DNA of 64,000 nt, from the NCBI GenBank assembly GCA_020746105.1, contig CM036618.1:106342622-106406621 (forward strand), read 5' to 3'. Positions 36,061 through 48,105 of the stretch are shown piece by piece. The notes below the pieces were generated by a model. It was not told where the DNA came from and did not search any database. It worked only from the letters and a program-made list of their open reading frames with translations. The position numbers and the translations under genes were made by a program. The DNA is from Trogon surrucura (Eukaryota > Chordata > Aves > Trogoniformes > Trogonidae). Numbering within the stretch: the stretch's first letter is position 1; each line of letters opens with the position of its first letter.

Positions 36061-38448
36061 TTGACTCTTGTCACCTTTAGAAATTGAAGCACACAGATGC
36101 TTAAAGCAGTTCAGTTGGCCTGAACCTAAAAAAAAAAAAAATAATTTTTTTTAGCATTTTTCTGCATGCTACAAAAGGTGCTGCACTATATCAGCACCTT
36201 GTTGTCCCAAACCCTGTGGTGTTGATTCAAAATGATGCAACAAGCCACGGCTAAAAACAGGAAACAGAAAAAGGAAGCGCAGTGGTGATAATGAGGCCAG
36301 GCAGTAAATCAGCAAGAGACATGCATTTTCAAAGCATCACTTACTCATGCAAGTCTTTAGTATTGACTTGGATTCATCCTTCTCCCTCCATCTCACATCT
36401 TCATGACAGCAAGTATTCGTGGCTGATGTACAAAGTCATTCGTAAAAGTGTGAAAGTAATTTGCTCAAGTGTAGAAGTTGCCAAAAGGTGAATGGAAAGG
36501 ATACAACTCTGGCTCAAGCCAGAACACAGCAAGAAGCACAACGTTAGTCCCCAGCAGAGGAAAGTGAGCAGAACGGAGCCTGTAGAAATGCAGCCTTTGT
36601 TGGGATGGATTACGATGGTACTATCTAATGTACAGAATATGCACTTACATGCTTGTTTCGCCTTATTAAACCCCTGGGATTTATTTGCAGGGTGAGCAGA
36701 GAAGAGGTAAAAAAAGAAATTCCTAAATGAACAGAGAGCAAAAGTAAACTCACTTCAAAATATTTTTAATGGTCATCTACCCCTTGAAATTGAGAAAGTA
36801 TGGAGTAAGATAAGTGCAAGATTTAAAATTCCAGTTATTTAGGATACACCTGCATGTACTTCTGCATCATAGGCGATGCTCAGGTTGTAGCTAAAACAAG
36901 AGTATAGAAACATGGAAATCCATCAAACCACTTGATGTAAAAATGCCTCTGTGAGATGACGGGAACATTGAAAATTTGGGAGCAATATGCAGTCAAGCTG
37001 CTCATATACTTCTCACAGATGGATTAAGAACCTTTTATAAAAATATGAATATATTTGATGAGAGTGATCTTTAAAAAATATTTGCTCCATGGCACTGGTA
37101 GGCAGCTGGAAAAAGCATGGTTTGGCTATCAGACATCCTTCAACTCCTGTTGTCAAATAGGTGTTACAGGTAGTCGCTCTCTTTCAAAAACAGGTCAGAT
37201 TTGAGGGGTGCAAGTGTTTGAAAATCATTAGATAGATTGATTCTACCTGTGTTCAAAAGCATGGAGGGGAGCTTCCAAAGGAGATACACATCTGCATTTG
37301 GTCAGAAATCTAGTGAGAAGACAGGACTTTTTGGTTGAGTTCCCAAAAGTATTTTTTTCAGTCTGAATAGTGCCTATAAGCCAAAGTAAAAAAAAAACCA
37401 AACAGCTGAACAGAAGCCTTGCTAGATTTTGCTTGATAAATATGAAAATGTATTTTCCAAAATGAGACTGTGCTTGCTGCTGTCATGGGATGAATGTCAG
37501 CGCGGTGCTTGTGCTGGAGCACAGTGATCTTCAAAGCAGGGGTAAAGATAGCAGTGCACCCGGGTATGAGACTGCCATGACTCCTCAGTGACATGGCTGT
37601 CCTGCAGCTTATTTGCTTTAGGACAAATTTTAACTGGATGTTCTTAGTTGTAACAGCATACTGCATTTTAATTCAGTTACTTAAGGCTTTTCACCAAGAC
37701 TGAGCAACATACTCTCAGAAAAGGAGCAGATAAATCTAATCTAAGCACCTTCTCTGTTTTGTCAAGAAAAGGACAGGTCACATGTATTTGACCCTTTCTT
37801 CCTAAAGTCCAATCTTTGCCCAGTCATGCGCAATCATCACAGTTCATTCCCCGCTGTCAGCAGGACAAGCAATACTGGAATAAACGCATGATGACATCTA
37901 CTTGTGTTAAAAATAGCAAACCAAAACAAATTTAAAAAAAATATCCCAAATTCACCAGCAACAGCAGCCTGTCCAGTAAAAACAACGTGGTACCAGCCCC
38001 TTTAAGCAGAGGAGATTTAAACCTCTGGGAGTCCGTGGGATGAATCTCCCAGGCTCTTGCAGCAAAAGGGTCTCTCCGCCACTTGCTGCTTTCTCCTTTT
38101 CACTCCATGTGCAGTCTCACACTTCGCCCAGGTGGCTGAGCTCCAAGGCACCATCGCTAGCCAATTGCCTACACTGTATTCTCCTGGGTGGAATAAAGAT
38201 CCCTTTAAAAATAATTATGTTTCAGTTCGGAGGGCGGCAGAGAGGCGTGCTAAACCCAAGCATGAGGCCGGAGAGCTCGGGAAAAAAGCTGGTCTGGTCT
38301 GTTTGTTTGCCTCTTTGAAGGGCTGTTTTAGGGTCTGGCTCCAAGTTCAGGATTTTCCACGCTGAACCTGATATGAACCTGAATCACAGCCCAAGTTTCC
38401 TTTGGACATAAATCAGTTTAGGGACAAGATCTGTCCAAAGACACATGT
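36061..38448. other. Unique DNA without a recognisable gene
   Basis: The stretch contains an A13/T8 tract at 36128-36152. A slightly CpG-richer patch at 38220-38285 has two overlapping frames (38040-38318, 38057-38365) without family features. No transposon recognised. Confidence 0.4.
36128..36152. repeat. Poly-A / poly-T self-complementary tract
   Basis: A run of 13-14 A, then TA, then a T run, able to fold on itself; low complexity. Confidence 0.6.
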
Positions 38449-38476
38449 GAGCAACTCCCGTTGAAGTCAAGGGCTG
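38449..38476. repeat. Weak hairpin-like relic
   Basis: CCCGTTGA and TCAAGGG flank a two-base centre, giving an almost complementary short stem with a centre (TTGAAGTCAA) like that of palindromic amniote repeats as I remember them. Outer arms match only partly. It lies 1.2 kb from the much stronger hairpin at 39677. Could be chance. Confidence 0.2.
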
Positions 38477-39676
38477 ATGTGTGCATGCACGTCTCCATAA
38501 TTGTAGGGAGGTCATGACTACATGACTATTTTATAAACTTCGGGTACTTGTTTGATGTGTTTTTTACCTTTCATTGCTTCTGCGCTCAGTCATGATTCTT
38601 GTTTCTCAGTATTTGGAAAGAACAAGGCTTCTCCTCACACTAGCTGTTTCTCTCAGAAGACGTCACATGTAAAGCCTTGCAGGATTTCCACCTCAGTCAA
38701 GTGCTTACCGTAATGTCCCACAAGTGAGGTCAGGGTTATGTCCCTCTGCCTGGCATACTCGGGCTGTCTCGCTGTGGTTGATCAGAGTGAGCCAAAGCTA
38801 TCCAAGATGTCCTGCAAGACTGAAAACCTTGAATCAGCTTCTGCCCCTTCTACACTGCTCCATGCCACTTCTGACCTCTGTGGGACAGCACATATTCACA
38901 TGCGTACCTTAAGTAGGTAGAAGTTGTTAGTTCAAACAAAAGTCTATTAAAGCATTCCCCTTCAGCAGACTCACCTCTCAAAGATTTTATTATTCTTATT
39001 CATTCTGAGATATCTTGCTCTCCATGTGAAAAGAAACCCTCTAGATTTCTTTAAGAGAAGTTTTATATGTTCAGTTAATTTGAAGGCATAACAAAGTAGA
39101 ACAAAATCACTGCTAAAGCAAGTATGGTATGTCCACACAGCACCTGGGAAGTTTCTTAGCTATTTTATTTTTTTTTCCTGTCATAGGAGACTGCATGAGA
39201 AACGAAGGCCAGGTTCAAGTGAGAGTGGCAGCCTCACACCTTGAGTAAAGCAAAGATCTTAAACAAATACAGACTTAATTACTTCTCTAGGCATCAGATG
39301 GAAAGTTATGTATCACAGGCATGTCAAATGAGCAGTCTTATGAAAGATATAATAGATAGTTGATCACCTCTGGTCCCTCTCTACAAAGGGCAATTGCTGT
39401 CTATTGGACGTTGCTTCCGTGGCATATGTGCCTTAGAAAATGATGGAGTTTGCCTTCTGGTTCTGATGACCTTAAATACTTAACAACTACCTGTGCATAC
39501 TGCGTTCAAGAGACCTTTTTCTGTTTGTTTCTCTCCTGAAAACTGTAACAGAAGTCAGTTCAGCATCAAGTATAGAGTTGCTCTGTGTGTGGAAAAAGCT
39601 AACAGCTCCAAGTATAGCACAGTATGAAGTGGATCTCCATACCTTCAAGTTCTCAGGGAGAAGGGAAAAAAAACAC
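38477..39676. other. Unique DNA without a gene
   Basis: Only short frames; an AGACGTCA near-CRE at 38658-38665 and a T run near 39170. Nothing else recognised. Confidence 0.35.
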
Positions 39677-39759
39677 TGGATCAAATTTAGCTTTGGCATA
39701 AGCGGGTGCAATTCCCAGAGCAATTTGCACCCGCTTATGCCAGGATTGAGTCTGGCTCA
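39677..39759. repeat. Long hairpin / palindromic MITE-like repeat
   Basis: The arms TGGCATAAGCGGGTGCAA (39694-39711) and its exact reverse complement (39725-39742) are 18 bp each with a 13-base loop. Pairing the sequence further outward (39677-39693 against 39743-39759), 7 of 17 positions match and the other 10 differ only by transitions. The whole 83-base unit was therefore probably once a near-perfect palindrome. Transcribed from the plus strand, many of these changes would still pair as G-U. The flanking phrase GCCAGGATTGAGTCTGGCTC resembles the end of palindromic repeats I remember as common in turtles and crocodilians (MITE-like, possibly the Chompy group; name uncertain). It is pre-miRNA-sized, but there is no evidence of processing. 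Confidence 0.6.
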
Positions 39760-40698
39760 TGGAACTTGCAGGGTGGTCGTGTAATTAAATTATATGGTGG
39801 TTCAGTGTATTTCTACAAGGACAAATGATGCAATATTTTTTCGAAAGGGATAACTGTACATTATTTAAAACAAACTAGTCTACTACCTTCATTACCAGCT
39901 TGCTCTCAAGATCAGATGTTTTCCAAACCATCACTGAGGCATCTTAAGCTTTTGTCTTTAGTCAGGAACACTGACAGTCTGAATTATACACTGCTTCCTC
40001 CTTATTAGAAGCTGCTTATAAAAAAATACTGCCACTGTGGTCTACAGTTCAATGAAGTCCATTGTAAACTCCCCAGTATAACATAAACCTCCCTAAAACA
40101 CATAAAATTATTGGCTTACAGAACCAGTCTCACTGAAAGAAAGCTCTGTATTTAGTTTTTGCTTAAAACACAGGTATTTGGTTTGGAATTCAAACTCCCA
40201 ACTCGGTTTTAAAAGGTTGGGTCCAAGGAAAGTTGACACGGACCATGTAATTTTAATTAAAGAAAGATTTTGCTCCTTTATGGCCAACAGGGGCATTGTA
40301 ACATTGACATATTGATGCTAAATAATTATGAGTCCATAAATAATTCAGTATATAAAAATGCTGTACGGTGGGTGCCAGGTAGTGAAGGGAAATAGCATTG
40401 AAATAGCTGACCTGCCAGGTTACTAGTACAATGCCAGGGGATAGACAGGTAATGTGACTTAGCAGCTATCAAAACAGCGAACGTCCCAGGCAACGCTACC
40501 CACAGAGAGCACTTGAAAGTGGAAAACCAAGAGCTGTCCAGTTTTGTCACCTCAGTATTTTAGCACCACTGTCACAGAAGAGGATAAACTTTTAGGAGTG
40601 GTACCAAGAAGAAAGGCAGGAGGGAAATCATAGGCAGAAAGAGAAATATTAAAGAGCAAAGTAGTGATGAATTTAAGTAGGGTGTTTTTATTGTTGGA

Positions 40699-40729
40699 TT
40701 TTTCTTTTTTTTTTCTTCTTCTTCTTTTT
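40699..40729. repeat. T-rich / (CTT)n tract
   Basis: T runs followed by four CTT units and TTTTT; pure pyrimidine strand of about 30 bases. Confidence 0.65.
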
Positions 40730-42906
40730 AACCCCATGAGCTGGGCAAATACTATAAACTTATTTCCATGGCTAACCATTTACCCTTAAGACTGAGTTCA
40801 GTTCAGATGTGCTCCTGACCCTCTGTTGTTCATTCTCCATGAACTTCCAGAAGTCAAATTTTCATTGCCATGGATAACTGGGGAAAACAAACTTTAACCT
40901 CTCACTCTAGGATATTCATGCCAGTAGGGACATATTTTAAGAAAGATGGTATTTTAAAACTTTATTTATTTATTTTAAGGCTTGATAAAGAGTCTTGCAG
41001 CTCAGGAACAAATGAAACATGTCACACAAGTTTGTGATGAGAACCATACCCATGAGGCTTTCCACATGTTTCTTCTCTATGCCATTAACTGTGATAACAC
41101 TTGGAAATGCTCTGCCCATGGATGCCATGAGATCAATACATTTTATAAGAAATGAACATGAGGATGACAGAGAATCAGAGGCCTCAGGCAGGTGTAATCA
41201 AGCAATCTGCCTAAAGATTCAAAGATGTGCACAAATGAACATTGCATTGAAACATTCCTCAGTTAACTATAAAATAGGTTTCATAGGAATACTCATCATC
41301 TACAAAACCTCCACGGTGCGATTAAAAAACCACCAAAATTCCATTTCGTTTTCCAAGACTGTCTTTCCGGGTTTATCTGCTACTGTTCTGCTCCTTTCCC
41401 TCTGGAAAGGCTCAGTAGCTTCAAGTACCTCCTTTGACCATGAGGGTTATATTGACCAAAATGAAAACAAGGGAGTATCTGTCACCAACGAGAAGCCAAG
41501 CAGTACAGCTCATACAAAAACACCCAACAGGAATCCCCTTGTGTTGGACTAAATTAACAAAGACAAGACAACTGCTAACAACAGTACTAGGAGAGTTTAT
41601 CAAGTCAGGGTTTGATGGAAGAACAAAGGCTGGATGGGAATAAAAAGGAAATGCTGGACTGCTCCTTGCATCTGCCTAAATTAAAAGACTACCTTAACTG
41701 CAGGCAAGCCAGCAAACTATGGTTTTAGTAATTTACCTCTGAAGATTTTTTTCTCCATGCTTGGACTTGGTTAACTGCTCCTCTTACACCTACCTGAGAG
41801 CTTTGTGCATGCTCCAGGCTGCCCCTGTGAGTACAGTTGTATTTGACTTTCATTAGTGACATAAAACAGAATAAAAAAAAATACAGAAATATTTTTCCTC
41901 AAGGAAATAGTCTGTATTTGTGTGCCCAGTCCCGTGTCTGCCTATACAGTGCCAAGGACACTGTCAGTCCTACACCAGCTGATGGAGGGCCAAGGAATGG
42001 GAGAGCCAGGTCTACTCACACACATTGGCTGGTGAGATGCAGCTACCTCTGCCGTGTCTGGGCAACGGCAAGGACGTACGAGCGGCGGGAGCACAAAATA
42101 AAGCCCAGGGACACATTTAGATGCCAATCCAAGGCTGCTGAGGGATCTGTTTCATTTTGACCCCCACACAACTCTTGTCACATCTCAGCTGCAGGTGCAG
42201 CCCTCTTTCATCCTCTAAATCAAGACATTTCCTTTCCCATAGTTTAGGAAAAGAATAGGGCCCTCCAACTCCAACCAGAACAGCACCTCCCACTGAATGA
42301 TTTCTTCCCTCTTGTTCCTCTCCTCCCCCTCGGTGACAGCTGCCTTGTGCTCTTGAAAGAACTGACATTACAGGCAGACCTGACAGCTTGTTAGTGCAGT
42401 TTGCTCGACTCAAAACCTTCATCCTTCCTTTTTAAAAGGAAAACATACCTAAATTCCAGACTTTGATCCCTAGTCTTATTTCACAGGAGGAACCCATGCT
42501 TCAGTTTTTGAGAAACAGAAGACCCTGATGTCCACTTGTGGACTGGTTTCACAGGGCTAGGGAATGGCTAGACAGAGGGCTACTACCAGTATATACACCT
42601 GAGTCTTTATCAGGACTCACAAGGACTTAGAACAGTCACTTATCACCACATTTAGTTAGGAGGGGAATTTTGCCAAGGTCTCAGCATTGGCCGAATTCTA
42701 TCCCCTCCAAACCAATTTGGCTTTGAGAATGTCTTCAAGAGGACGAGAGCAAGTCCAGGCCAGAGGGCACGAGTTCTCAGTTTGCTGCAAACAAGACACA
42801 AACCACCCGCCACAAATTCACATGTACAGCAAGCACTGGGAATTCTCATAAAATTATCACTCTCCTTTTTGCTGAACCCTGTCAGATGATAGAAAACCAA
42901 GACATT

Positions 42907-42932
42907 AAAAAAAAAAAGAAAGAAAAAAAAGA
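42907..42932. repeat. A/G homopurine tract
   Basis: An A11 run, then GAAAGAAAAAAAAGAG; pure purine. Confidence 0.6.
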
Positions 42933-43539
42933 GCTTTACAAAGCATCTCATAGGTAAAGGCCCTAGGACATCTAATAAAGAGGAATAAAAGTGTGCAGAA
43001 ACAACGCAAACCAATTCATTGATCTTAGTGCACAAGATAAGGAGAAATGGAGACAAAGCTTAATACAGAGAAGCCTAAAAAGGGCAAAAACAAGGTGGTC
43101 GATGCAGTCCACAGCTCACTGTTACAAAACCAGCATGGACTGGCAAAGATGCACCTGTCATTCCTGAGTAGCTTTTCCACTAGTTCTTGGCTCCGTTTCC
43201 CTGATGGAGCTGGAGTATCCCTGGGGGGAAGCTACTGATGTGGTCATTGCCACCTTGTTGGAGTTAACTGTGACAAATTAGTGCATTTTTCCACGTTTGT
43301 TAACAGGTCAGAATTAAGACTCAGAGCTTTTATCTCTTTTTATACTGTCTACAAAGCTCTATGATCCAAAAAAGGAAAAAAAAAAAGGCATTATTTCCAT
43401 GGCTGACAGCCTGATGCACTCAGTCTGAAAGAAAGAGCAACATGCGCCTGTGCAAGTGGTTTGCTTTCTGAGAGGCCTTTGTGATTTGTCAAATTAACAC
43501 CTGGAGAATGAGACAAGGAGGAGTTCCATCCCCAGGCAG

Positions 43540-44120
43540 AGCAGGCCATCCCTCAAATTTCCTCATGACCTCTTTTACCGAGGCGTTTCCCAGAAGAGGG
43601 AGAGCGACAGTTACTGTACGTTTGCCATGTGTGGCCTAGCTCTTAGCTGCTTAATTACCCTCCTTCCAAAGGGTCAAGCTTTGGCTAAAGAATACCCTGC
43701 ACTCAGTTATGCCTCATCCTAATGAACGTTAATAAAAAGCATTTAGTTGACTAATGCAACATAAAACTCTGCGCTATTTCATTGCATCTGCTTAATAAGA
43801 ACCTCATTTAATATCAAATTACTGCCTGCTCAGCCAAAGCCTTGTATTTGTGGTAACTGGCCTGCGAGGCAGGAATATCAAGAGCTGCAATATGGAAATT
43901 CCTCACTAATATTCTCTGCAGGGCTGTGCGATTACTTAATTCATTTAGCCGAGCAAATCTGACGGCTCAGCCAACTGTTTCACAACAGCGAGCACAACGC
44001 TAGGCAACTGGCCTCCCCAGGGGCTGGTCCTGCCGTATCGCTTTTCCTGGGACCCAGCTATTAACAGTTGCTTTGGGGATTTCAAAAGAGGATCACGGAT
44101 AGTGTTACCAAATGAACGAG
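43540..44120. promoter_or_regulatory. Candidate conserved non-coding element (enhancer-like)
   Basis: About 580 bp of non-coding sequence with dense regulatory-type motifs. They include GCTTAATTACCC at 43649-43660, TCCAAAGGGTCAAGCTTTGG near 43664 (resembling a DR1 nuclear-receptor site), CCTAATGAACGTTAATAAAAAGC near 43719, GACTAATGCAAC near 43750, TATCAAATTACTG, and GATTACTTAATTCATTTAGCC at 43930-43950. Conserved-looking stretches extend with little low-complexity sequence, and several CpGs survive. This is the richest such block in the window. Conservation itself is not demonstrated. Confidence 0.35.
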
Positions 44121-47100
44121 CTTGTAGCAGTGAACATGAAATCCTGCTTCTTCCCAGTCAATCAAACACTAGCCAGAGGATGCCCTGCAAGGCAGGGGCC
44201 GCAAAGAAACGCCGTAGCTGGGTTTTAACCTCCATCTGTCCATCTCAGGGAGTAGCAGCACATGGACAAATGTCTGCATTTAAAAATATTCCTTCCTGCA
44301 ATTTTAGAGAAACCTGTCCTAAAACTCCACTGTGCCCATTCTCCTCCCCACAGCCACTTGATTCAACTGGCTCCTGTAGAAAATAAAGTTCTCCAAACTG
44401 CACATCAAAAAAAAAATGTAAACAGTGATAATTCCCAGCTCCCATGAACAATCACTTACCAGAACCGTTTTCCACACATTCTTGACAGCTTTAATCAAAC
44501 CTCAGACAGTAATGCTTTAGGGGAAAGGATTTGGTCACTATATTGGAGGTAGCAGAAGGAAACATATTAAGAAAGAATGCTAAATGTTACCATTCGTAGA
44601 ACATGGATTTTTGAAATTATTTAAAAACATTCTATCATGATTTTAACTCTGTATACAGTTTTGGTAAGATCAAATACTGAAATATTTTGTCCAGTCTTGG
44701 TTTACATTTTGTCGCGGGTTATCCTTTTTACATTTGTAAAAAGAATACTGAAAAATTGGAGAGGGTGTAAAAAAATACAACCCACAAATGGGATTCAGCA
44801 GCTGCAGATGCTGCCTTATAGTGGAATTTAAAGCATTTGATTTGCTTAGTTCAGTGAGAAATTACTAGACTATGGAATATGTAAGTCTTCACAGGAGGAA
44901 AATGGTCTGAAAAATGTGATGAACAGAAGTAGAAAAATCACGAATGGCACTGAAGTCAGGCTGACACAGGCTATCCCATGATTGACACAGGATAATAAGC
45001 AAAGCAATAGCTCTGCCAATACCATTTGCAGCACAGATGTCTGTCTCAGAGATTTCATCAAATAACTTACTGAGCTCAGAAAAAGATGTGGATGGAAGGC
45101 AATGGCCTGCAGCATGTCACACTACAAGTAGTCTTGGATGAGGTATGGTACAAGTGCAGAGACTGGTGAGGGAAGAGAGTTAAAAACCCCTGAGGAGACC
45201 CACTGTTCAGAGAAACCTGCCCAAGTCACATGAGAAGCACAGCAGGGTAAACTGCTGCTGTGCAGAAACCTCCCTCCACACAGGGCATTGCTCTGAAGTG
45301 AGATAGCTTGTCCCTACTTATCTCCCTCTAAAAATCTTATTTTTATGATGATTGTCCACCTTGCAGACCTAACACGCATGTGCTACCATCAGGACAAAAC
45401 AAATGGAAAACAGTGCAGATATTCCAATATATATTTTCCTACAAGAGGAAAACCCACATAGAAGGCCAGGAAATCCACATTGTTTCAAGACTGTCCCAGG
45501 CCAGCACGTCCTGAGAGCTGCAGAGAAAAGCATTTGTGGGAAAGGTGAGTGCCTGCATTACACACCGAGGCTATTGCTACCACACCACGTCCACCTCTCT
45601 GGCAGAAGGAAGGTGGATCACAGGCACAGGGTAGCACTGGAAAATTGGATATACATACGACGGCACACCAACGCATCTGAGTTGTCTGCATTTGGTAGAG
45701 AACAGTGGCCTCATCTCTTTCTGCTCCATAGGAATTCTTCAGATTGTTTCTGTGGTGTCAAAGCAGGAGGAATACAACCAGCTTCTCTCTTCAACACTGT
45801 TGACTTGTGCCCAGGATTAGCACTTGCACGTTTTACACTGCTGTTGTTCCTCACAAAGTGCTTGGAAACCAAAGATGTACCCAACTTTGGCAATTATAAA
45901 AAGCTGGTTTGCACAGGAAGCCATTGCTTCCCACTCCCACATCTCCCCCCAGTTTCTCTCCAAAATCAAAGCTAGATAATTTGGGGAAAATTTTCATCCT
46001 CATTTGCAAGTAAAAAAATCATTCCCCCTGCACACGCTTCCCACACCTGCTTTTCTGCTCTGCAACCCACAATCTGTCACCAGCAAAATGCAGAACCCAA
46101 AATCCAGTGGCAACTTGGGGCTCTATTGTGATTCATTCCTTGGTATCTCTTGTCTGGTTTTGCTTTCAGTCACAAGTTCTAATGGATTTGTGATCTCACT
46201 GTGAAACTCTGGAAAATAAATCCGAAACTATTTGATTTAAAGCTGGAGATGCACTTTAAGGGAAGGACAGAGTTTGTGGCAAGAACTCAGCTCTCATTCA
46301 TCCATGGATGCACAAACCACAGACAAACTTTGGTATGGAACAGAAATCCTTCTCCCACCCAACATCCCACACTTCTGATTCAATTAAAATGAAATAACCT
46401 TACTCTACTGTTAGCTTTGCCAGTCTTCAGATTGTTAAAGCCAGGATATTTCTTCACCTGCAAGGAGCACCAGAAGACTTGAAAACATCAGCCTTACTAT
46501 GCAAGACCTACAGCCTAAACAGCTTAGAACTGTCTTGCATCTCCCCTAACACCCTAGCAGCATTGCTGCTTTATGATCACACACCTAACTGTCTGCATTC
46601 CGGTGAGCAACCACCTCCTCAGCAACCACCACTACTTTTTGAAATTCTATCTGCTCATGTGCTCCATAACTCCTCTGAATGCCAAAAAGGCACCTTTTGA
46701 GCAAATGTCTAGGAAGTTCCTCTGTTGTAATGCAAAATACCAGAATGAGCAAACGGCGAAAGAATAGTAAATAAGAAAAGGTCAAATCTAAGTCAGCAAG
46801 GCTTGTGAACAAACAAGAAAGCAGATGAAAACCAGTGCAGCCCCACAGTAAAAGAGAAGCCTCCCTGGGCTTGTGTTCAGCCTAAGAGTTCTGTATCTGT
46901 CAGCCATCATGGGCAGGGTGAACAGCAGTGGAATCGAAATCAGAGACCCAGAAGGAAGGAAATCCCTGCAGTGGATTGTAACGGCAAAATCTAGGGGACC
47001 TCAGGATAGATATATGCTAAGAACAAGAAAATGTCTTCCCACATCTACAAAGAACTTCTGACTCCCTGCTTCACCCTGGTCAGCCCCAGAAGCCATCAGG

Positions 47101-47129
47101 GCCTCTTGGGTTTGTGGGATGATGGAGAG
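44121..47129. other. Unique DNA without a recognisable gene
   Basis: A 190-codon plus-strand frame at 45403-45975 and shorter opposed frames overlap it; none has a family signature. No element or RNA gene recognised up to the CR1 junction near 47130. Confidence 0.4.
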
Positions 47130-48105
47130 AGCAGGTAAAGAGGGACAAATGTCCCCCAAGGATCAGTACTGGGCCCAGTCTATTAAACATATTTATTGAC
47201 GACGTGAATGAGGGGGATTGAGTCTACCCTTAGTAAGTTTGCTGATGACACCAAGTTGGGGGGAAGTGTTGATCTGCTGGAGGGTAGGAAGGCGCTGCAG
47301 AGGGACCTGGACAGGCTGGGTCGATGGGCTGAGGCCAACGGGATGAAGTTCAACAAGACCAAGTGCAGGGTCCTACACTTTGGCCACAATAACCCCCTGC
47401 AGCGCTACCAACTGGGGGAGGAGTGGTTGGAGAGCACCTGGCAGAGAGGGACCTGGGAGTGCTGGGAACTTGAGCCAGCAGTGTGCCCAGGTGGCCCAGA
47501 AGGCCAACGGCATCCTGGCTTGTATCGGGAACAGGTTGGCCAGCAGGAAAAGGGATGTAATTCTGCCCCTGTGCTCAGCACTGGGGAGGCCTCACCTCGA
47601 GCCCCGTGTGCAGGTCTGGGCCCCTCACTGCAAGAAAGACATTGAGGTGCTGGAGCGGGTCCAGAGGAGAGCAACGAAGCTGGGGAAGGGACTGGAGGGA
47701 AAGTCCTGTGAGGAGAGGCTGAGGGAGCTGGGGGTGTTTAGCCTGGAGAAGACTCAGGGGGGACCTTGTCACTCTCTGCAACTGCCTGAAGGGAGGTTGT
47801 AGTCAGGTGGGGGTCGGGCTCTTCTCCTGGGCAATGAGTGACAGGACGAGAGGGCACGGCCTGAAACTGCATCAGGGGAGGTTTAGGTTGGATCTCAGGA
47901 GGCACTTCCTCACGGAGAGGGTGCTCAGGCACTGGGATGCACTGCCCAGGGAAGTGGTGGAGTCACTGTCCCTGGAGGTGTTTAAGGAGAGGCTGGATGT
48001 GGCCCTTAGTGCCATGGTCTGACCGATGGGGTGGTGTTGAGTCATAGGCTGGACTTGATAATCTCAGAGGTCTTTTCCAGCTTCAACAATTCTGTGATTC
48101 TGTGA
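47130..48105 (+). mobile_element. 5'-truncated CR1 LINE with complete 3' end
   Basis: A CR1 copy of about 975 bp. It begins in the RT domain (gggacaaatgtcccccaagg, where the family encodes the [10 protein letters not shown] stretch) and continues through the C-terminal region into the 3' UTR (ggctggacttgataatctcagaggtcttttccagcttc). It ends with ATTCTGTGATTCTGTGA at 48089-48105. The terminal octamer is ATTCTGTG rather than ATTCTATG, so it belongs to a different subfamily from the copies ending at 4440 and 14380. It is GC-rich relative to its surroundings, as CR1 coding sequence usually is. Confidence 0.95.
47208..48022 (+). pseudogene. CR1 ORF2 remnant in three frames, FADD box intact
   Basis: Segment one (47208 to about 47440) reads [21 protein letters not shown] and [20 protein letters not shown]. 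The FADD catalytic aspartates are intact at 47244-47249. Segment two, in another frame, carries [34 protein letters not shown] and [17 protein letters not shown] up to [10 protein letters not shown] near 47755. Segment three, in the third frame, runs from [10 protein letters not shown] to the natural-looking end [10 protein letters not shown] and a stop at 48020-48022. At least two frameshifts (near 47440-47460 and 47755) therefore inactivate it, besides the missing 5' half. Confidence 0.93.

Larger units (their letters stand above)
39760..43539. other. Unique DNA without a recognisable gene
   Basis: A 177-codon plus-strand frame at 41019-41552 is the longest here, with no domain I recognise. 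The interval also contains a (CTT)n tract, a (TTTA)n repeat at 40961-40977 and an A/G tract near 42907, listed separately where notable. A small CpG-containing patch lies at 42055-42095. No transposon identified. Confidence 0.4.

Noticed and set aside
41019..41552. Open frame of 177 codons, plus strand
   Set aside because: No domain, mixed composition, opposed frames overlap it; no splice or promoter context.
45403..45975. Open frame of 190 codons, plus strand
   Set aside because: Translation has no family signature and two minus-strand frames overlap it; looks like non-coding sequence with few stops.
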